Shown: in pieces, positions 1-12,840 of the stretch | Layout of the letters: every line of letters begins with the position of its first letter | Position numbering within the stretch: position 1 is the first letter of the stretch | NCBI GenBank assembly: GCA_022316685.1 | Contig: JAKJHU010000132.1 | Location: 1,682,390 to 1,746,389, forward strand | Origin: Progne subis subis | Lineage: Eukaryota > Chordata > Aves > Passeriformes > Hirundinidae | Length of the DNA stretch: 64,000 bases | Reading direction: 5' to 3' | Position numbers and translations under genes: made by a program | Notes under the pieces: model-generated | Seen by the model: the letters and a program-made list of their open reading frames with translations, nothing else | Databases searched by the model: none | What the model was told of the DNA's origin: nothing

Positions 1-3000
1 CATTTGGCTGTTGGTTTCTGAAGATACTTTCACTTCCTACCCCCTGCCATGGTGAAATGCCAAATGTGCACCTTTTTTATTCTGCTTTGCAATTGCTTCA
101 CATTAGAATATTTTTATGTAGCTTACAGCCTGGAAAGCTAGAAATTGGATTTCGGTGATTGGACGAACAATTGAATTTCCAACTACTTTCATATTCAGAA
201 TCAGAGTGTGAAGGCAAGCCATCATTACTTTCAGTGGTGTAAATATGGATGAATATGTATTCATATTCATGTATTCACTTCTGCTTTGTTAGAAGCTGTT
301 CCTGTGTTGCCTTTACAGTTGTTCTTCAACCATCACAAATCCTGACTAAGCAAAGATGTGAATTCTTAGTGCAGGGAAAAGAAAAAAAAAAAAAAAAAAA
401 AAAAAAGGTGCATCAGAGCAAAAGTACAAACTGGTTAAAAGAAATAAAAGAAAACTAACCATTCTCTCCTGCATGACTACCTTAAATATGCAAAACTAGA
501 GCACATATCCTGGGGGTTTTTTTCCCCCTCTGGAGGTCACTTCTAGCTTGCTTTGCAGAAGCCTCACTTGTGTCTTTTCCACCCCAGAAGTTATTAGCTT
601 GGAAATAATACTTGCAGAGATAAGAGATCTGTTCTCTGTAAATTGCAGATGAAAATCTCCCTCCAGGCTCTGCCCCCTTGATTTTGACCTGTTTATTCCA
701 ACAGAAAATAGTGTGTGCATGCTGGGCAGGTGGTGGGGCTGCTTGGCATCCCAAAGCAATGAGGTTTTGCACTGCAGGAAGGCTGGGGCATTTCTGTACA
801 GCTCTCATGCATGCCTCCCAGCTCCAGGTGAGACTTCCCCCCTGAGGCTTCTCCACAGCTTTGCAAGGGCATGCCAGGGCATGGACATCCTAGACATGCT
901 AACGACACCCTGGAAAACAAAGGCTTAAGGGTTAGAGCTTTTAGTGCCAAAAGCAAATCGTTGTGCTGCCTAAAACTGGCCAGCCTGCAGATTGCTGCTG
1001 GGCTACACAGCTCAAAGTGCAGCTCCCAATCCCTGGCGCTGGGGGATGGATGCACACAGGTGCTCCCAGCACACTGTGCTTGCTGGAAAGCTGAAGCAGA
1101 GGCAATGTGTGGCCGTGCCTTGGGAGAGCAGTGTGGAGACACGGGGACTTGGGATGCTGCAGGTATGTTGGTTTTGCATGGTTTTCCTCCCTGCTGCAGC
1201 GATCAGCCCTCCAGGCACAGCTGAGCATCTGCCTACTTCCCATCCAGCTGCCTTGAGCAGGCTGCAGCATTCAGAGAGTAGGAGGCTGATCTTCAGCCTC
1301 TGCCTGTGGGGAACAAACAGCACTCTCTTTACACGCTAAGCAAATTGCTAGAGAATAGTAGCACAGAACAAACAAAAACAATTGAATGCCACAGCCTGGA
1401 GAGAGCCGGTGTAGTGAAACCCCTTCAAACTGTGCACACAAGAAGATTTTACAAGTGAGCCTTTAAAAAATAACTGGGGAAAAGAAAAAGTGGCATAATT
1501 AATGTATCAGCTGCAGTGCAAATGTCTCAAGCAAGTAAGATTTTAAAAAGAGAACTCTGCTTTGTGTGTAACATAAATCAACCTTTGTCCTGCCTGAAAT
1601 TCTTTAGTGCTGATTGCAGGGAGAGCTTGGATTTTAGAAGTGTATTTTCTAATGTTGCAGAGCAATGCCTTACATAGAGCATAGAGCCTTACAGTTACCA
1701 ACAGAAATGCTATCCATCCTTAGTGACAGAGCTTCCTGGATTGAATATTTATAAATGGTTCATAACATCTGCATTAGGCCTGTTGAAATTTGCTCATTTT
1801 CAGTATCTGCTTCCAGTTTTCTGGACTATGCTCTGTGTCAAATATCAATGGATCATTTTGTCTCAACTGGAACTTAATGAATTTCTGGATATACCTTATT
1901 TCCTCCTTAAATCCTCTTGGTAGCTTTCATCCATGCAGCTCAGCAGGGATTATTGATGGTCTCTCTAATCTTCAGCTACTTGAGGAATCCATCGTGGCTG
2001 TGATTAGAGCTGCAGTACACTTGGGCAGTAGATTAAAATATTAAACCTAACAGACCAGATCTTGTCATCCTCACTCAAAGCTACTTACTGTGTTGCTGAA
2101 GCTCTCCTGTTCAAACCAAGCTGCCTTTAGAGTGCTGGTCTGCGTTAGCTGAACACAGCCCAAGAACCTGGCCCGGTCACAGCCTGTCCTCACTCCTGGC
2201 TGATACAGCTCTCTCCAGGCTGAAGATGAAGTGCCAAATACAAGGTAACAATCTGCTGGGTTTGGTGGAGGCATGTGGCAGTAATGACTTATGAACCTGG
2301 ACTCACGGGTAGTACATTTTAGGTACCATCACTTCCTCTTGCTTTCTGCCATTTGAATTCATAATGCTAGGCCTTTCTAGGGGATGGTAGCATTATTTAG
2401 TGGCGCTTTAGACAAATACTGTTTGTCTCTGCTATCGGTTTTGTTCTATGTACACAAATTTGCTCCCCATTAGAGAAGAGCAAGTCCTTTAGCTCTTAAA
2501 CCAGTCTCAGGACATTCTTCAAACTCCCAAGGCTGCACACCAGGTTCTAGGCCAGCCAGCTTCTGCCTGCCTCTGAGAGTTACATTTGCAGCTGATCATC
2601 CTCAACTTACTGGTCTTGTATGACTTTGTTGTTTTTACAAGCAACTCCAAACCTAAGGCAAAATACTTGACTACAGTTTGAAAGCATACTGGGAAATGAT
2701 AGTATTTTCACTGATAAACACAAGAGCTTTTAATGTAGCTGCAGGAATTCTTTCCCCTCTCCTGGAATAATGCACTGTTATTGCTATCTGAACATAGAGG
2801 GGGCCTGATTCTCCTCCAAGTTCGTAGTGGTCTGGTTTGGCTGCCGAGAGGTAATAAAGCAAATGCATGCTGCCACCTTAGAACAGCATTTTCTGTGGGC
2901 ACTCCAAGTCTGGGGAAGGGATAGATGTTAACAGTATGAGTTAAGAAGCATAAAGTACATTAGTAATAAATTTTTTCTAGGGTCTGGTTAAACAGTGCAT

Positions 3001-6000
3001 GGTCAAAACATGATGCTGAAGTGACAAATAATTGGTTCATCACAGTTCTCCCTCCCTAATGATCTGTTGTCGTATAAATTGGTATGGTGTATGTCACTCT
3101 TCACTGTAATTGGAGATCTGGAGTACAGATTACTTTATTTAGAAAACAATTTTAAAGCCAGGCTACAAACACTCTGTTTTTCCCTCTTCAGTGAAAAGAC
3201 AAAAGGATGAATCACAATCATTACTTTCCTGCAAGTTAAGACAGCTGTGAGAGAAAGACTGGAAATATCAGCTTGGATTTTTTGAAGGTGATGAGAGCAT
3301 GCTGGTTTTTGTCAGGACTCCATCCACCATAGTGAAGGCAGAAGCTGCTTTACTTGGTAGCTGGTACTTCCAAGTCCAAACTTTGATCAACTCAAGTTGC
3401 TGTGTTCAGTGGTGGGTCAGAGACAGCATCAGGGATGCTGAACTCAGGTGCACTGAGGAAGTCCTTTCCCAAACACAGGTCCTACCACTGCTTCTCTCCT
3501 ACCCACACAGTGACACAGATACACGTTCAGCGGTGGGATCAGGATATGGCTCTGATCATTCTGAAGTTCCTCCTCTGATCATTCACAGCTAGTGTCTGGC
3601 AGTCATCATCTCCCTTGATGGAGATCTCATCACTACTGCCATGTTACTTTGGTACGGACTGTGGAGAAAGGAACAGCTTTTGGCAGATCCACAGCTGGAA
3701 TGGTGGCTGGAGGCTCATTATTGCCCTTCCCTTCTTGCTTCCTGAGCTAGTGAGGCTGCTGGTGAGGAGAGGGATCAGATGCCATGGCTCTCACGTCTTT
3801 CTTACACAGTGCTCAGAGAGGGCAGGACGTGTGTGGTGTTTCTGTGTTCCTCTGACTGCAGGGGCTTTCTGAGAAACTTGGGCTTCTGCTGCACACATTT
3901 GGGACCTGAGATGTCCAAGTGTTTGCACAACCTTGTATAAGTACACATTTTGTTTGAATACTGTTGTCAAAAAAATCTTGAAATTAAAAGAAAGGGAAGA
4001 TAAAAAGTAAGTACTGCTGAGGTGGATATACAGTTATGCAGCTTTTCCACTTCTTCATTTCCTGGCTGGTCAGGAAGTTTAGCTGTTATCAGCTCTCTCA
4101 TCAAACCGCACTATGGAGATCTGTATTGAGGTGAGGGAGTGTTGGACAGCTGTTGTTCAGATCTACCTTTATGGGACAAGGCTGAGAGAAAGGGAAGAGG
4201 TGGAACAAGGAGAGATTCTGCCTCACTGTACATTGCGGGGCAACAGAACAGAGCACAGAGCAACTCAGGATCCCAATACTAGCCTAGCTACAAAAAACTA
4301 GTCTTGCAGAAAAACTTAGTTGGCTCAGTTCTGTGGGGTTTTGTTCACTTGTTGGTTAGTGGAGTTTTTGTCGTTTATTTTCTTTGTATGTGTGTATGTT
4401 CCCTCTGATATGTTCACACTGTATGAAAAAGTAATCAGGAAAAGTAAACAAAACATCTTGGTCTGTTTTGCTCTTAAGCAGTTTTTGCTGAGCCTCCTTC
4501 ATGCAGTTTGATTCCCATCTCCCTCCTCCCTTGCTATAAGGAACAGCTGAGTGCAAATCAGAATAAGAAATCCAGCTTGAAGCCAAAAGTATAATACACA
4601 TAATGCTGCCAGGGGTAAGATTTGGAATGCACTGAAATAATCACCATCACATGCTATAAAATGAAACACATGTTTTCAGGTGAGAAAAGATCACTCTGAA
4701 GTCACTGGTGGACATGACCTCATTGTGGAGGCTGGGGTGGGTGCACCTTCATGGCTAGGAGATGGCACAGTTGTTCCTGTGGTGCAGCAGCAACATGTTC
4801 AGCTTGCAGGAGAGATCCAAGCAACTTCTCTGTCTTTTCCTGTGCTGCAGTTTCTCTTCTCACTCCCGCTGAGCTCATAGCAGTGTGACAGGCATCTAGG
4901 GCAGGAGCCAGAGCAAGAGGAAAGTGTCTTGATGCAGGAATTTTGGCTGCCATGAGAGAAGCTAGCCGAAGGAATTAAGAGTTTCTGCTCCTTGCTGCAG
5001 CTGCCACAGCTGACAATAGATAAGCAAGTCTGTGTTCTATCCCTATGGTATCTACTCAGGACACTGGAGATCCATCCCGGTAACATGCTTTTCCTTTGTA
5101 CTCAGGACATGATTTTTATAGCTAAAGTACATACTGCCCTGGCCCAGTCAACCCCAAATTCCATGGGAAAGCTTCCCTCACTGCTCCATGGTTTATAACA
5201 CAGCGGAGCAGCAGCCTGGGGAAGTCTGTATGCTGGTCTTGTCCAGACTAGTCAGGTGCTTAGGGGCATCCCACCTTAAATCCTTCTGCCTACACACAGG
5301 TCTCTGATCCGCACTCATATCATGAGAAATACAGCCCAGCCAGTCAGGGCTTAGAAAGAGAGAAAAAAAAAAACCCTGCTGTTCTGCAAGCTTACTGTAT
5401 GTATAGGAAACCATGCCAAACCCATCTCATAGCTGGATTGAGGGGAGTGGTCTCAGGGATAAATAAGAAACACAAGCCATGAAACTTGATGCCGTATCTC
5501 AGATTCTTCAAAGGTAAAGGATTTTCCAGTGAATTTCTTCCAGTCCTTAGAGCTCAGTTCTGCTCCAGTTTGGCAGGACTGGCTATGTCCTAACCTGCCT
5601 CTTGTTTACTGCCTTTTCTGCTCTTGTTTTTCTCTGTGGCTGGCAGTTCACCCTACTGCTCTCAAATGTTTGGCAGGGAGAGGGGAGTGTTAGTGTCTTC
5701 TCCTCTCTGTAAAAGGGTAGCCAAGGGCTCTGATGGCTCTACCAAACCAGGCACTGCAAAGCCTGACTTCAGTTCCATTTTCTAGCCTCCTGAATAAACA
5801 CCAGCAGCTCCCATTGGACTGAAGTCAGTCACAATATAGCTCATTATAAATGCATTTTAATGTCCTAGTTCTGTGTGGTATTCATGCAGGTGAAGTCATT
5901 GCCAGAAGGCCTGGAGACACCTTGTAGAACTCACCACTGCTGCCACAACTGGCAAGCAGGACTGTTCCAGCTTATGCCAGGGTTCACACTTCTCTCAAAA

Positions 6001-6550
6001 GGCAGATGTAGATTGCATGGAAGCTGCAGAAACAGGAACTGCTCAGTGGGGCCAACCAGGGCTCTTGGGCCTGAAGATAAACGGGAACTTTTCATGGAAG
6101 CAGTGGATTAATATAAAAATCACCCTCTTGGACATGAGACAGCATTCCTTTGTCCTGCGTCCTCAAAGCTAGGTAAGCATCCACCTTTCATTTTAATGGT
6201 CTCGATTTTGGAATTGTTTATGCCCCCTTTAAGCGGACTTTACCACTGTGGTGTCTCTATGAACATGTTTGTAACCAGGCTTGACACGGTAGCTGCTCCT
6301 CACTGTGGTCACTGGCATTCTTAATGAGCACTGCTGGCAGCTGACAGAATGGAAGGGAAATGTTGCTCTCTTTATTTTGTTATTGAGATAACTTGCAGTG
6401 AAATACATTCTGGAATGAGCTGTGGAAAATACACAGTCTAACAGCATCGAGGCTGTGAATGATCTTAACCAGTTTCTTTGGTGCAAGTCGGAGAACTGCG
6501 CCCATCGCACGGGTCCTGGTGACTTGGAGACTTCTGTGAGGCTGCCTCGA
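1..6550. other. Upstream flank, no gene recognised
   Basis: No open frame here looks like a conserved protein, and no exon-like block with splice signals matches a family I know. Short open frames between 480 and 1340 lie in a locally GC-richer stretch, overlap on both strands and have no recognisable domain. In mammals and birds the gene upstream of RIN2 is SLC24A3 (established synteny), but no exon of it is visible. Apart from a poly(A) tract near 0.4 kb I see nothing definable. It is probably intergenic sequence, or sequence upstream of the main RIN2 promoter. Confidence 0.6.
382..406. repeat. Poly(A) tract
   Basis: An uninterrupted run of 25 adenines. It may be the tail of an old retroposed sequence, but no recognisable element precedes it. 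Confidence 0.9.
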
Positions 6551-6706
6551 CCTACGAGCAGGTGCTGGCGCGCTGAGGTGCGGAGCCCACCCGGCTCCGT
6601 GCCCGGGCGGCCCGGTACCCTGACGGGCTCTGCCCTGCCAGGAAAGTTCCTGGTTCCCTCACGGGCTCTGCCCCGCCCGGCGGGGGCGGAGCGCGGCGCG
6701 CGAGCG

Positions 6707-6716
6707 GCGCATGCGC
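6707..6716. promoter_or_regulatory. NRF1 binding-site palindrome
   Basis: The sequence GCGCATGCGC is an exact match to the NRF1 consensus. It sits in the core of the CpG island, just downstream of the GC boxes and about 125 bases before a consensus splice donor. This placement is typical of the core of TATA-less promoters. Occupancy is inferred. Confidence 0.7.
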
Positions 6717-6717
6717 A

Positions 6718-6842
6718 GGGACCGGGCCCGGGGGCAGCGAGCAGCGGGGAATAGCCGGCCTTTCCGCGCGCCTCCGCCCGGCCCGGCCGGCCGAGGCGGC
6801 TCCGACTGCGCTGCCTGGTGCTGCCGACGCGCTGGAGGTCAG
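6718..6842 (+). other. RIN2: Predicted non-coding first exon of RIN2
   Basis: The segment after the NRF1 site ends in GGTCAG followed by the donor gtgagg at 6843. A second possible donor (gtgaggg) follows at about 6871. The transcription start is guessed, so the left edge is approximate. No in-frame coding similarity to RIN2 is visible, so it would be 5' UTR. The splice to the exon at 35508 is inferred from gene order and strand; no RNA evidence is available here. Confidence 0.5.
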
Positions 6843-9800
6843 GTGAGGCGAGCGAGGCGAAGCGAGACGAGGTGAGGGAGGGGCGGCGGGCCATGCGGGA
6901 GTCGCGGCCGTCCGTGCGGCTCGCGGGGCCCGATCGAAACCGCCGCTGCGAAAACGCAGCAGGAGGGCCGGTCTCAGCCGAGCCCCGGCAGCCGCCCGTG
7001 ACGCGGGGCAGCGTTGTCCTCGCCTTGCTCTCGCCAGACTGCATCTTTCCCAGCGAAGGGCGGCCGGGTTTGGCCGGTCCCCGTGGGCCCCGGCTGGGGA
7101 CCGTGCTTGTGTCCGTCTCGCCACCTCCCTGTCCCCTCGGGTGTCCCGAACTCGTGTGAGGGGAACGCAGTGCGGGCCCGTAGCGCGGCCCCGGCCCTGG
7201 CACTGCCGCGGCAGCGCCTGCCGTGGGCAGCCCCTGCTCCACGAGGAGTCCTCAGTCCGGGCATCCGCTCCCTTTTTTGGCTGAAACGGGGGCTCCTGGG
7301 GCTTAAAACTCGGGGATGCGGTGTACGTCTGGCTGCGTCCTCTTCTGAAGTGTTTCCTTGTAAATATTATGTCAAAATTTTCTTTTAGATCACGCGGGTG
7401 TGATTTGGTAGATGTCGAAAAGCAAACGGTGTCTTTTTCTCTGTGAACTCGTCTTCTCATCTTACCCACCTTTCATTTGTTTTATTTGCTGGTTTCCCGA
7501 AATATAACTCTTAAGCCCTATTAAATAAGAACGTCTTTATGTGCCTTTGCTAGCCCAGCTGAGTTGATGAGGATTGAGCAGAACAGAATTTCTACCAGGT
7601 ATTTGCATGACAGCAGAAGCCCCAGGGGTGAACAGTGCTGGCTGGAGTCCTTTCTCCCTCAGAGGATAGCTTGGGGTAACAGGTGAGGAATTGGTCGGGT
7701 GAGTGGAGTTGATGGTACCTGCAGAGGTGTGTATTTGCTAGGTGGGCACTGGAAGGCTGATGGGGCATTGTTTGGAAAGGCAAGGGCTCAGCAGCCATGA
7801 TTCTGCTGCTCCACAGCAGCTCTGTGTTCAATTCAGGTGTGTCTGCACTGGTTCCATGAGTTATTCTGTTTTGTTGTAGTAAAAGTAAGACAGTATAGCC
7901 ATGCAACCAAGCCCTTGACTTTCCTCAGGCCAGATCTATATTAAGGTTCCTTAGTTTCAGCTCTGTTTAGCTCCCAAAATACCAACTGATTCCTTAGGAC
8001 TTGACTATTTAATTAGATCAGCAGGAAGAAGTGGGATGAGGCTGAGCTGGCCAGGGGTCTCTTGGCAGCCTGTGCTGCTGGCGCAGCTGAATACTGTGTC
8101 TTGGAGGTCTCTTGTGAATGAGCGTGGTAGGTCACTGTCAACCTGTTGCACTCCCAGCCAGCTCAGTGTCTCTCACTCCACCTCTAGGAAAGTGGTTGTG
8201 GTGTCTGTGTGAAGCTCTGCTCCAGTGTCCCCTTCTCTCACTCTTGCTGAGGTATTTGGTGAGTGGGCAGCTGGGCAGGTGTTTTGGTGTGTGGCTGACA
8301 GGATCAAGAGGGGTGGCTCCTGTTGCTCTTGATGTAGAAGACTAGCCCTTCTACTCAACTATCAGGGCATTTTTGAGTTGTTTATAAAGGGTAGTTCAAG
8401 CAGTGGTTACTGAGAGACTGAATGAAGAGTAGGGTGACTGAATTTTTTTCAGAAGAGGCCTATTGCCCTGATAAAGAAAGATCAGCACCATTACTATAGC
8501 AGTTAAAGAGCTGCTGTTATGTAGGAGAATAATGTGGCTGTTGCATTGTAGTGATAAGTGAGGTAATTCATCTTCCATCAGCAGCAAGGATTGATGGACT
8601 GCTGTAACAAGTAGATAAGGACTCAGGTCTTTTCTTAACATCTCACTAAACCACAGCCACAGTTTATCATTACTGTAGGATCACTAAGAGACTCTATCAG
8701 GAGGGGAAAGGGGATTGACAGCAAAATCGTGCTCTTTGCAGACATAGTGACTTCAAACATGGGTGGAGCAACACCGGTTGTTGAAGTGGTTCTGTGGTCC
8801 AATGTGTTGCAGGCTCTGTGGTTGTGTAGCTCTTGCCTGTGGCTGTAATAAATACTTGGCGTACCATACAGATCTCGAGGGCAAGAGGTTTAAGAGTAAG
8901 AAAGTAGGAGGCTTTATGTACCTCTCATACACAATTGGAGATTTCTCAAGATGTGTCTCAAAAAAAAACCCTCTAAAATTCTTCAGTGAAGAATTGCCGT
9001 GGAGACAATGCTAGGCAGAGTCAAGTGTGCCAGTTACCTTTTTTTTTTTCGTTTGGGTCACTTATTCAATTAGTAATGACTATCAAGAGAGGGGTTGGAA
9101 GTGTAACTGAATATTTGCTACCCTCTGTTACATTGAATCACTATGTAGCAAAGCACAGATATGTTTTAGTATGAATTGGATGGTTATGAGGCTCTGTTTT
9201 TCCAATGCATGTCTTACTCAGAACACTGAAAATAAATTTCTCCTGACATATTAAATGCTACATTCTCTGCTTCCTTGTTCTATAAGGCTGCTGCAGCAAT
9301 AAAAGATGGTGAAGGACCTACCAGGCGCACCACAGCAGTTCGTGGCTGCCTCAATGCTGGACATTCTGCCCCTGTCACAGCTGATGATGCGTCTGGCAAG
9401 ACAGAGGCAGAGGTTTGTGCAGTGTGAAGCACAGGTCCTTTTCTCATTCAGGTGTTGTGCTGCTGGGAGAAGTGTGGGTAAAGTGCACGCTGCTGCTTTG
9501 TGCCTGGGCAGGCAGGGCAAGAGTCTCTGCATGGAAGTGTTCGTAGCTGCCTGTTTCACCTGAGGGTTGCTGCCTAATTTTTTCAGACAAAACAAAAAAC
9601 ATAATAATGTAGTGTAACATTGCCAGGTTCTCTCATGCTTGTGAAGTCCATTCTTTTTGAGAATCATTCTTTAGTCAAAGGAGGGTGGGCTTGGTTCTCC
9701 TCTGTTGGTAGTACGTTTTATGCTTTGTTGACCTCAGGGGCTTCTGAATTTATGCTGTTGTGAATGCTGAATCAGGCCCAAGAGCTTGGCTTTATCCATG

Positions 9801-11486
9801 TAACTTTTGGTTGCCTTATGTAGATTTTATGAGCCTGCATACATAAAACCCATTGTTTACTTTCTTAAGTAAATTGAAAATTTTATGGGATGGCTGAAGT
9901 TTTCTGCCTTGAGATCAGGAGAGTGAAACTACGCATAAAGGAAAAGAAATTGTGGAGCTGCGGTCATGTTCATTCTGTGTTTTTTTGAAATTTTGATCAA
10001 AACAGCTCAGTTGAAAATTGTTGTGCATTAATGCTATACGGTTTCCTTTGGAGCTGGTAAGGATTCTGCCATCAGCATGAATATGGGAGAGGAGTATGAA
10101 GATCTCACAATAGTAGAGTGAAAGTAGCAAAAGGAAGTTCCTAGAGTCCTACCAGTCCTCTGGCAAGAATAACAGTGTTTTGTTGTAGGTATGTAATCAT
10201 TATATTCTGTTTAGAATTAGTGCACCCATTTGTGTTGGGTATTGTGTGAGAAAACAGGTACTGAGGGGAGGATTCTGGTCTGTGAACACTGTATAATGAG
10301 AGGGTAGGATGAGAAAAGGGAAGTGCCTTTTTCCTCCTCATCTTGGGAACAGGGGTTTCAAGATAGCCTAATTAATTAATGTTCTTGGAAAATGTCTTAT
10401 CTATAACTTGTCTTTGAAGAGTAAAAGCCCTGCTTTGCACATAAGCAGGTGGTGTCTTGCTGGGTCCTGAAAAGTCTGAAAGCTCTGGATTGTTTTGTAT
10501 GGTATTCAGAAATTAAAGGACAAATCTTTTTCCTGCAAATTGCTGTTGCTCCTTTACAAGCAGCAGAGCACTGCAGATGGACTCTGGTGAGATATAATAA
10601 GTCACCTCCCCAACCTCATGTATACATGCTTAGAGGCAGACACAACTCTTTTCTGAGGGGCTTTTCTCAAAAAAACCCCAAAACTATTCTTTTTCCTCAC
10701 TTGCACCAGCTCCAGAATGTGAATGGCATCTAGCCAGATGCCCAGAACTAAATACAGTGCTCTAAACAAAGTCTCACAAGTGGCTTGTATGGGAAAAGGA
10801 AAAAAAAACCACAATAGCCAGATACTTTTTTGACTTTTAAATGGTTCTTTTGCACTTTTTTTTGCATCAGAAATGATACTTTTGGCTTCTACTTTATATT
10901 TGCTAAATACAAACCTGCGTTTTCCAGGAATTAACTCTAGGGCTCCTCAGTGCTAACTTTATTGAAACATATATACTTGCAACATAAAAGTAACCCAAAA
11001 CCTTACTGGTTTTGCTTTCATGCATGATGTGTAATTCCATATGCTGACATCCTCTTCTTAACTTGATGGTGGATCTGTAGCCTTGTCTTCCTTTAAACCC
11101 TTTGCTTAATATTTTCTCCTAATGGATGATGATTTTTGAGCACATGCTAAGAGTGTCTTTAAATGTACTTGAAAGCAAATGTGGAAAGTGAGGTTCCCAT
11201 GTTCAGGTGAGGACTTGGAGCCATGGAGCACATGGGGATGGCAGAAGTCAGATCTGAGTGAATGGTCAGAGCAGCACAGGGAGCCAGTGCCTGGAGAAAT
11301 GCTGTTTACAAGTACCCACTTTTATCCTGCTGCCCTGCAAGTGCCCAGTCAGGTACTCAGTGCAAAAGCCAGATGCTGTGGCACAGGGAGTTTCTCCTGT
11401 GTGGGGCAGTGGACAGAATTCACAGCTGTTGTGTTCCAGCCCAACCTGTGTGCCTGAGCCAGTGTGGCAAGGTGCTGCCATGTACG

Positions 11487-11510
11487 TGTCTTGGTTTTGA
11501 ACGACAGTTG
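11487..11510 (-). repeat. Terminal remnant of the 3' LTR
   Basis: These 24 bases match the corresponding edge of the intact LTR at 12864-12887 with one difference, and then the similarity stops. In element orientation they are the last bases of the 3' LTR joined directly to gag-like sequence. This indicates a large internal deletion that removed pol, env and most of the 3' LTR. Confidence 0.65.
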
Positions 11511-11739
11511 AAATGAATGTGGCGTATTGAGATGGTCCTAAAGTTGCCAGATTCCACATTTGCCCTGTGCATCTAACCTTGTCGGGGTCATTATCGTGCT
11601 GTCCACCCCTCCCAAAAAGTACCTCCAATACTGTCAGTTCCCTCAGCGGTTGGATCCCTTCCTCAAGGGTCTTCCAGGGCATTCTGTGGTGGTGCTCCTA
11701 CATTCATTCTTTGTGGACAAACCTCTCCCTTACACTCAT
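11511..11739 (-). pseudogene. ERV gag-like fragment, downstream part
   Basis: On the minus strand this segment is open from 11682 leftward and includes a stretch resembling the avian ERV Gag region with a 'DPD.V.CT..MW' pattern and a nearby 'LGPSQYA' segment. It lies in the same frame as the upstream gag frame, but stops at about 11752, 11740 and 11704 separate them, so it is not continuous. The open frame runs on through the LTR remnant into flanking DNA, which marks the deletion breakpoint. Family recognition is from memory and approximate. Confidence 0.5.
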
Positions 11740-11751
11740 TTAAAAGCGATC

Positions 11752-12360
11752 TCAAAAGGAAAGGTGCCCTGGCTCCCTTACGAATACCTGATTCACACCT
11801 GAGTCCTGGGTCAAGGGTCCCAAATTCCTTGCCTCACCACTATCTAGTTGCACATCCATACCCATAAGGTCCCAGACCCGAAGTAACCAGGTTGTATAAG
11901 CCTCATGTCCCCATCGTGCAAGATCTTCTTGCAGATTATGGAGACTTTCATACGACAGGGACTCAGTGATGATCTCAATGTGTGGCTCCCCTGCGGGTTG
12001 TGAGGGCCCTCCTTTCTTATCTTTATTACCTGGGTTTGCTAATTTCACCTTAGACTTCTTTGTTTCCACAGAGGCAACTGCTGCTGGCTGTGACTGCCCC
12101 TGTGATTCAGCTGGAACCTGGACAGTTGTAACGTCTGTGGGTTCCGCTGCTGCACCATCAGACTCTCCTTTGTCAGGGTATGGGGAGGGTTTCCCACCAG
12201 CTGGGGCTAATGAGGCTACTACAGGGAAAATGTACTGCCTCAGCATCTGGCCCATCTCAGAGATCTCCTTCACCCAGTCTGGGTGGTTTATTTCTGAGGC
12301 AGGCTTTGGGGCAGTATCCTTATCCTCTGGGGTAGGTATCAGGGTGGTTATCCAGGTCAA
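11752..12360 (-). pseudogene. ERV gag-like open frame (202 codons)
   Basis: This minus-strand open frame has a Pro/Ala/Ser/Lys-rich, low-complexity N-terminal half. Its C-terminal half contains TWLLRVWD followed by GEARNLG, a pattern I recognise from Gag-like proteins of avian endogenous retroviruses. In Gag this region precedes the capsid. The frame ends in a stop, after which gag-like sequence continues only with further stops. It lies 7 codons downstream of the preceding open frame and in the same frame. Product, if any, is non-functional for virus production; co-option cannot be judged from sequence alone. Confidence 0.6.
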
Positions 12361-12381
12361 TCTCCCCTTATCTCTAGATGC

Positions 12382-12840
12382 TTAACAGAACAGGCATACC
12401 AGCAACACAAGCCACTGTATGATATCATTAACATTCAGAGATTTGAACCCTTCAAAGACTGGTGGGGTAGGCCCAAAGAGCTGGGTGAAGGGTTGGGAAA
12501 AAATTTCCCCTGGTGTCATTTCCTCACAGTAGGTACCATTGTTAAAGTAACCCCAAAAACACACAGTTAGTGTATGATAGCCCTGAATCCATGTGCCTGC
12601 CTTCCAGAGGCATTTAAAAACCCACATATTCCTCACCTTGTTAACCCATATAGCAAACTGGATGACAGCCACAGTAGCCTTAGTTACAGGGCCCATGTTT
12701 AGATAAGGGCCTGCAAATGGGAGAAGTACCGCCACCACCCCATGCCACCCGAACCAGGGTGAGCCAGACCACGTAATATCCAGTACACAACAACATGGGC
12801 ACCTAAGAAATGTTATTCCTTTTTCTCTCAATGCCCTCAT
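12382..12840 (-). pseudogene. ERV pre-gag open frame (152 codons), hydrophobic
   Basis: This minus-strand frame begins with an ATG that directly abuts the primer-binding site. It has at least two hydrophobic stretches, one following an N-terminal cysteine cluster (residues about 15-19) and one at its C-terminus, suggesting membrane segments. It ends in a single TAA, and 7 codons later in the same frame the gag-like frame begins. It could be a leader extension of Gag interrupted by one stop, or a separate upstream open frame of this ERV family. I do not recognise a domain. Confidence 0.5.

Larger units (their letters stand above)
6560..7330 (+). promoter_or_regulatory. RIN2: CpG island, probable RIN2 promoter
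   Basis: This is the only strongly GC- and CpG-rich block in the window, while its surroundings are AT-rich with few CpGs. It contains GC-box (Sp1-like) motifs on both strands (CCCCGCCC at 6671-6678, GGGGGCGGA at 6682-6690) and a perfect NRF1 palindrome at 6707-6716. No TATA box is apparent, which is typical of CpG-island promoters. The nearest downstream + strand gene is RIN2, whose start-codon exon lies 28.7 kb away, so a promoter plus non-coding first exon is the simplest reading. Assignment to RIN2 is an inference; a bidirectional or separate non-coding transcript is possible. Confidence 0.75.

Noticed and set aside
249..458. 69-codon frame with a poly-lysine stretch
   Set aside because: The lysines are translated poly(A), and there is no other support for coding.
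5489..5513. ATG plus nine-residue frame ending FFK before a GTAAAG donor, looking like a RIN2 start exon
   Set aside because: It lies upstream of the CpG island and lacks the DKRGS residues. A much better match with the full DKRGSFFK and phase-0 donor exists at 35544-35597.
6229..7469. Two long minus-strand open frames (337 and 305 codons) over the CpG island
   Set aside because: They overlap each other in different frames, are Arg/Pro/Ala/Gly-rich as GC-rich DNA dictates, have no domain, and coincide with the promoter island.
9251..9667. 138-codon minus-strand frame near 9.4 kb
   Set aside because: No recognisable domain, no splice context, and an overlapping frame on the other strand. Treated as chance.
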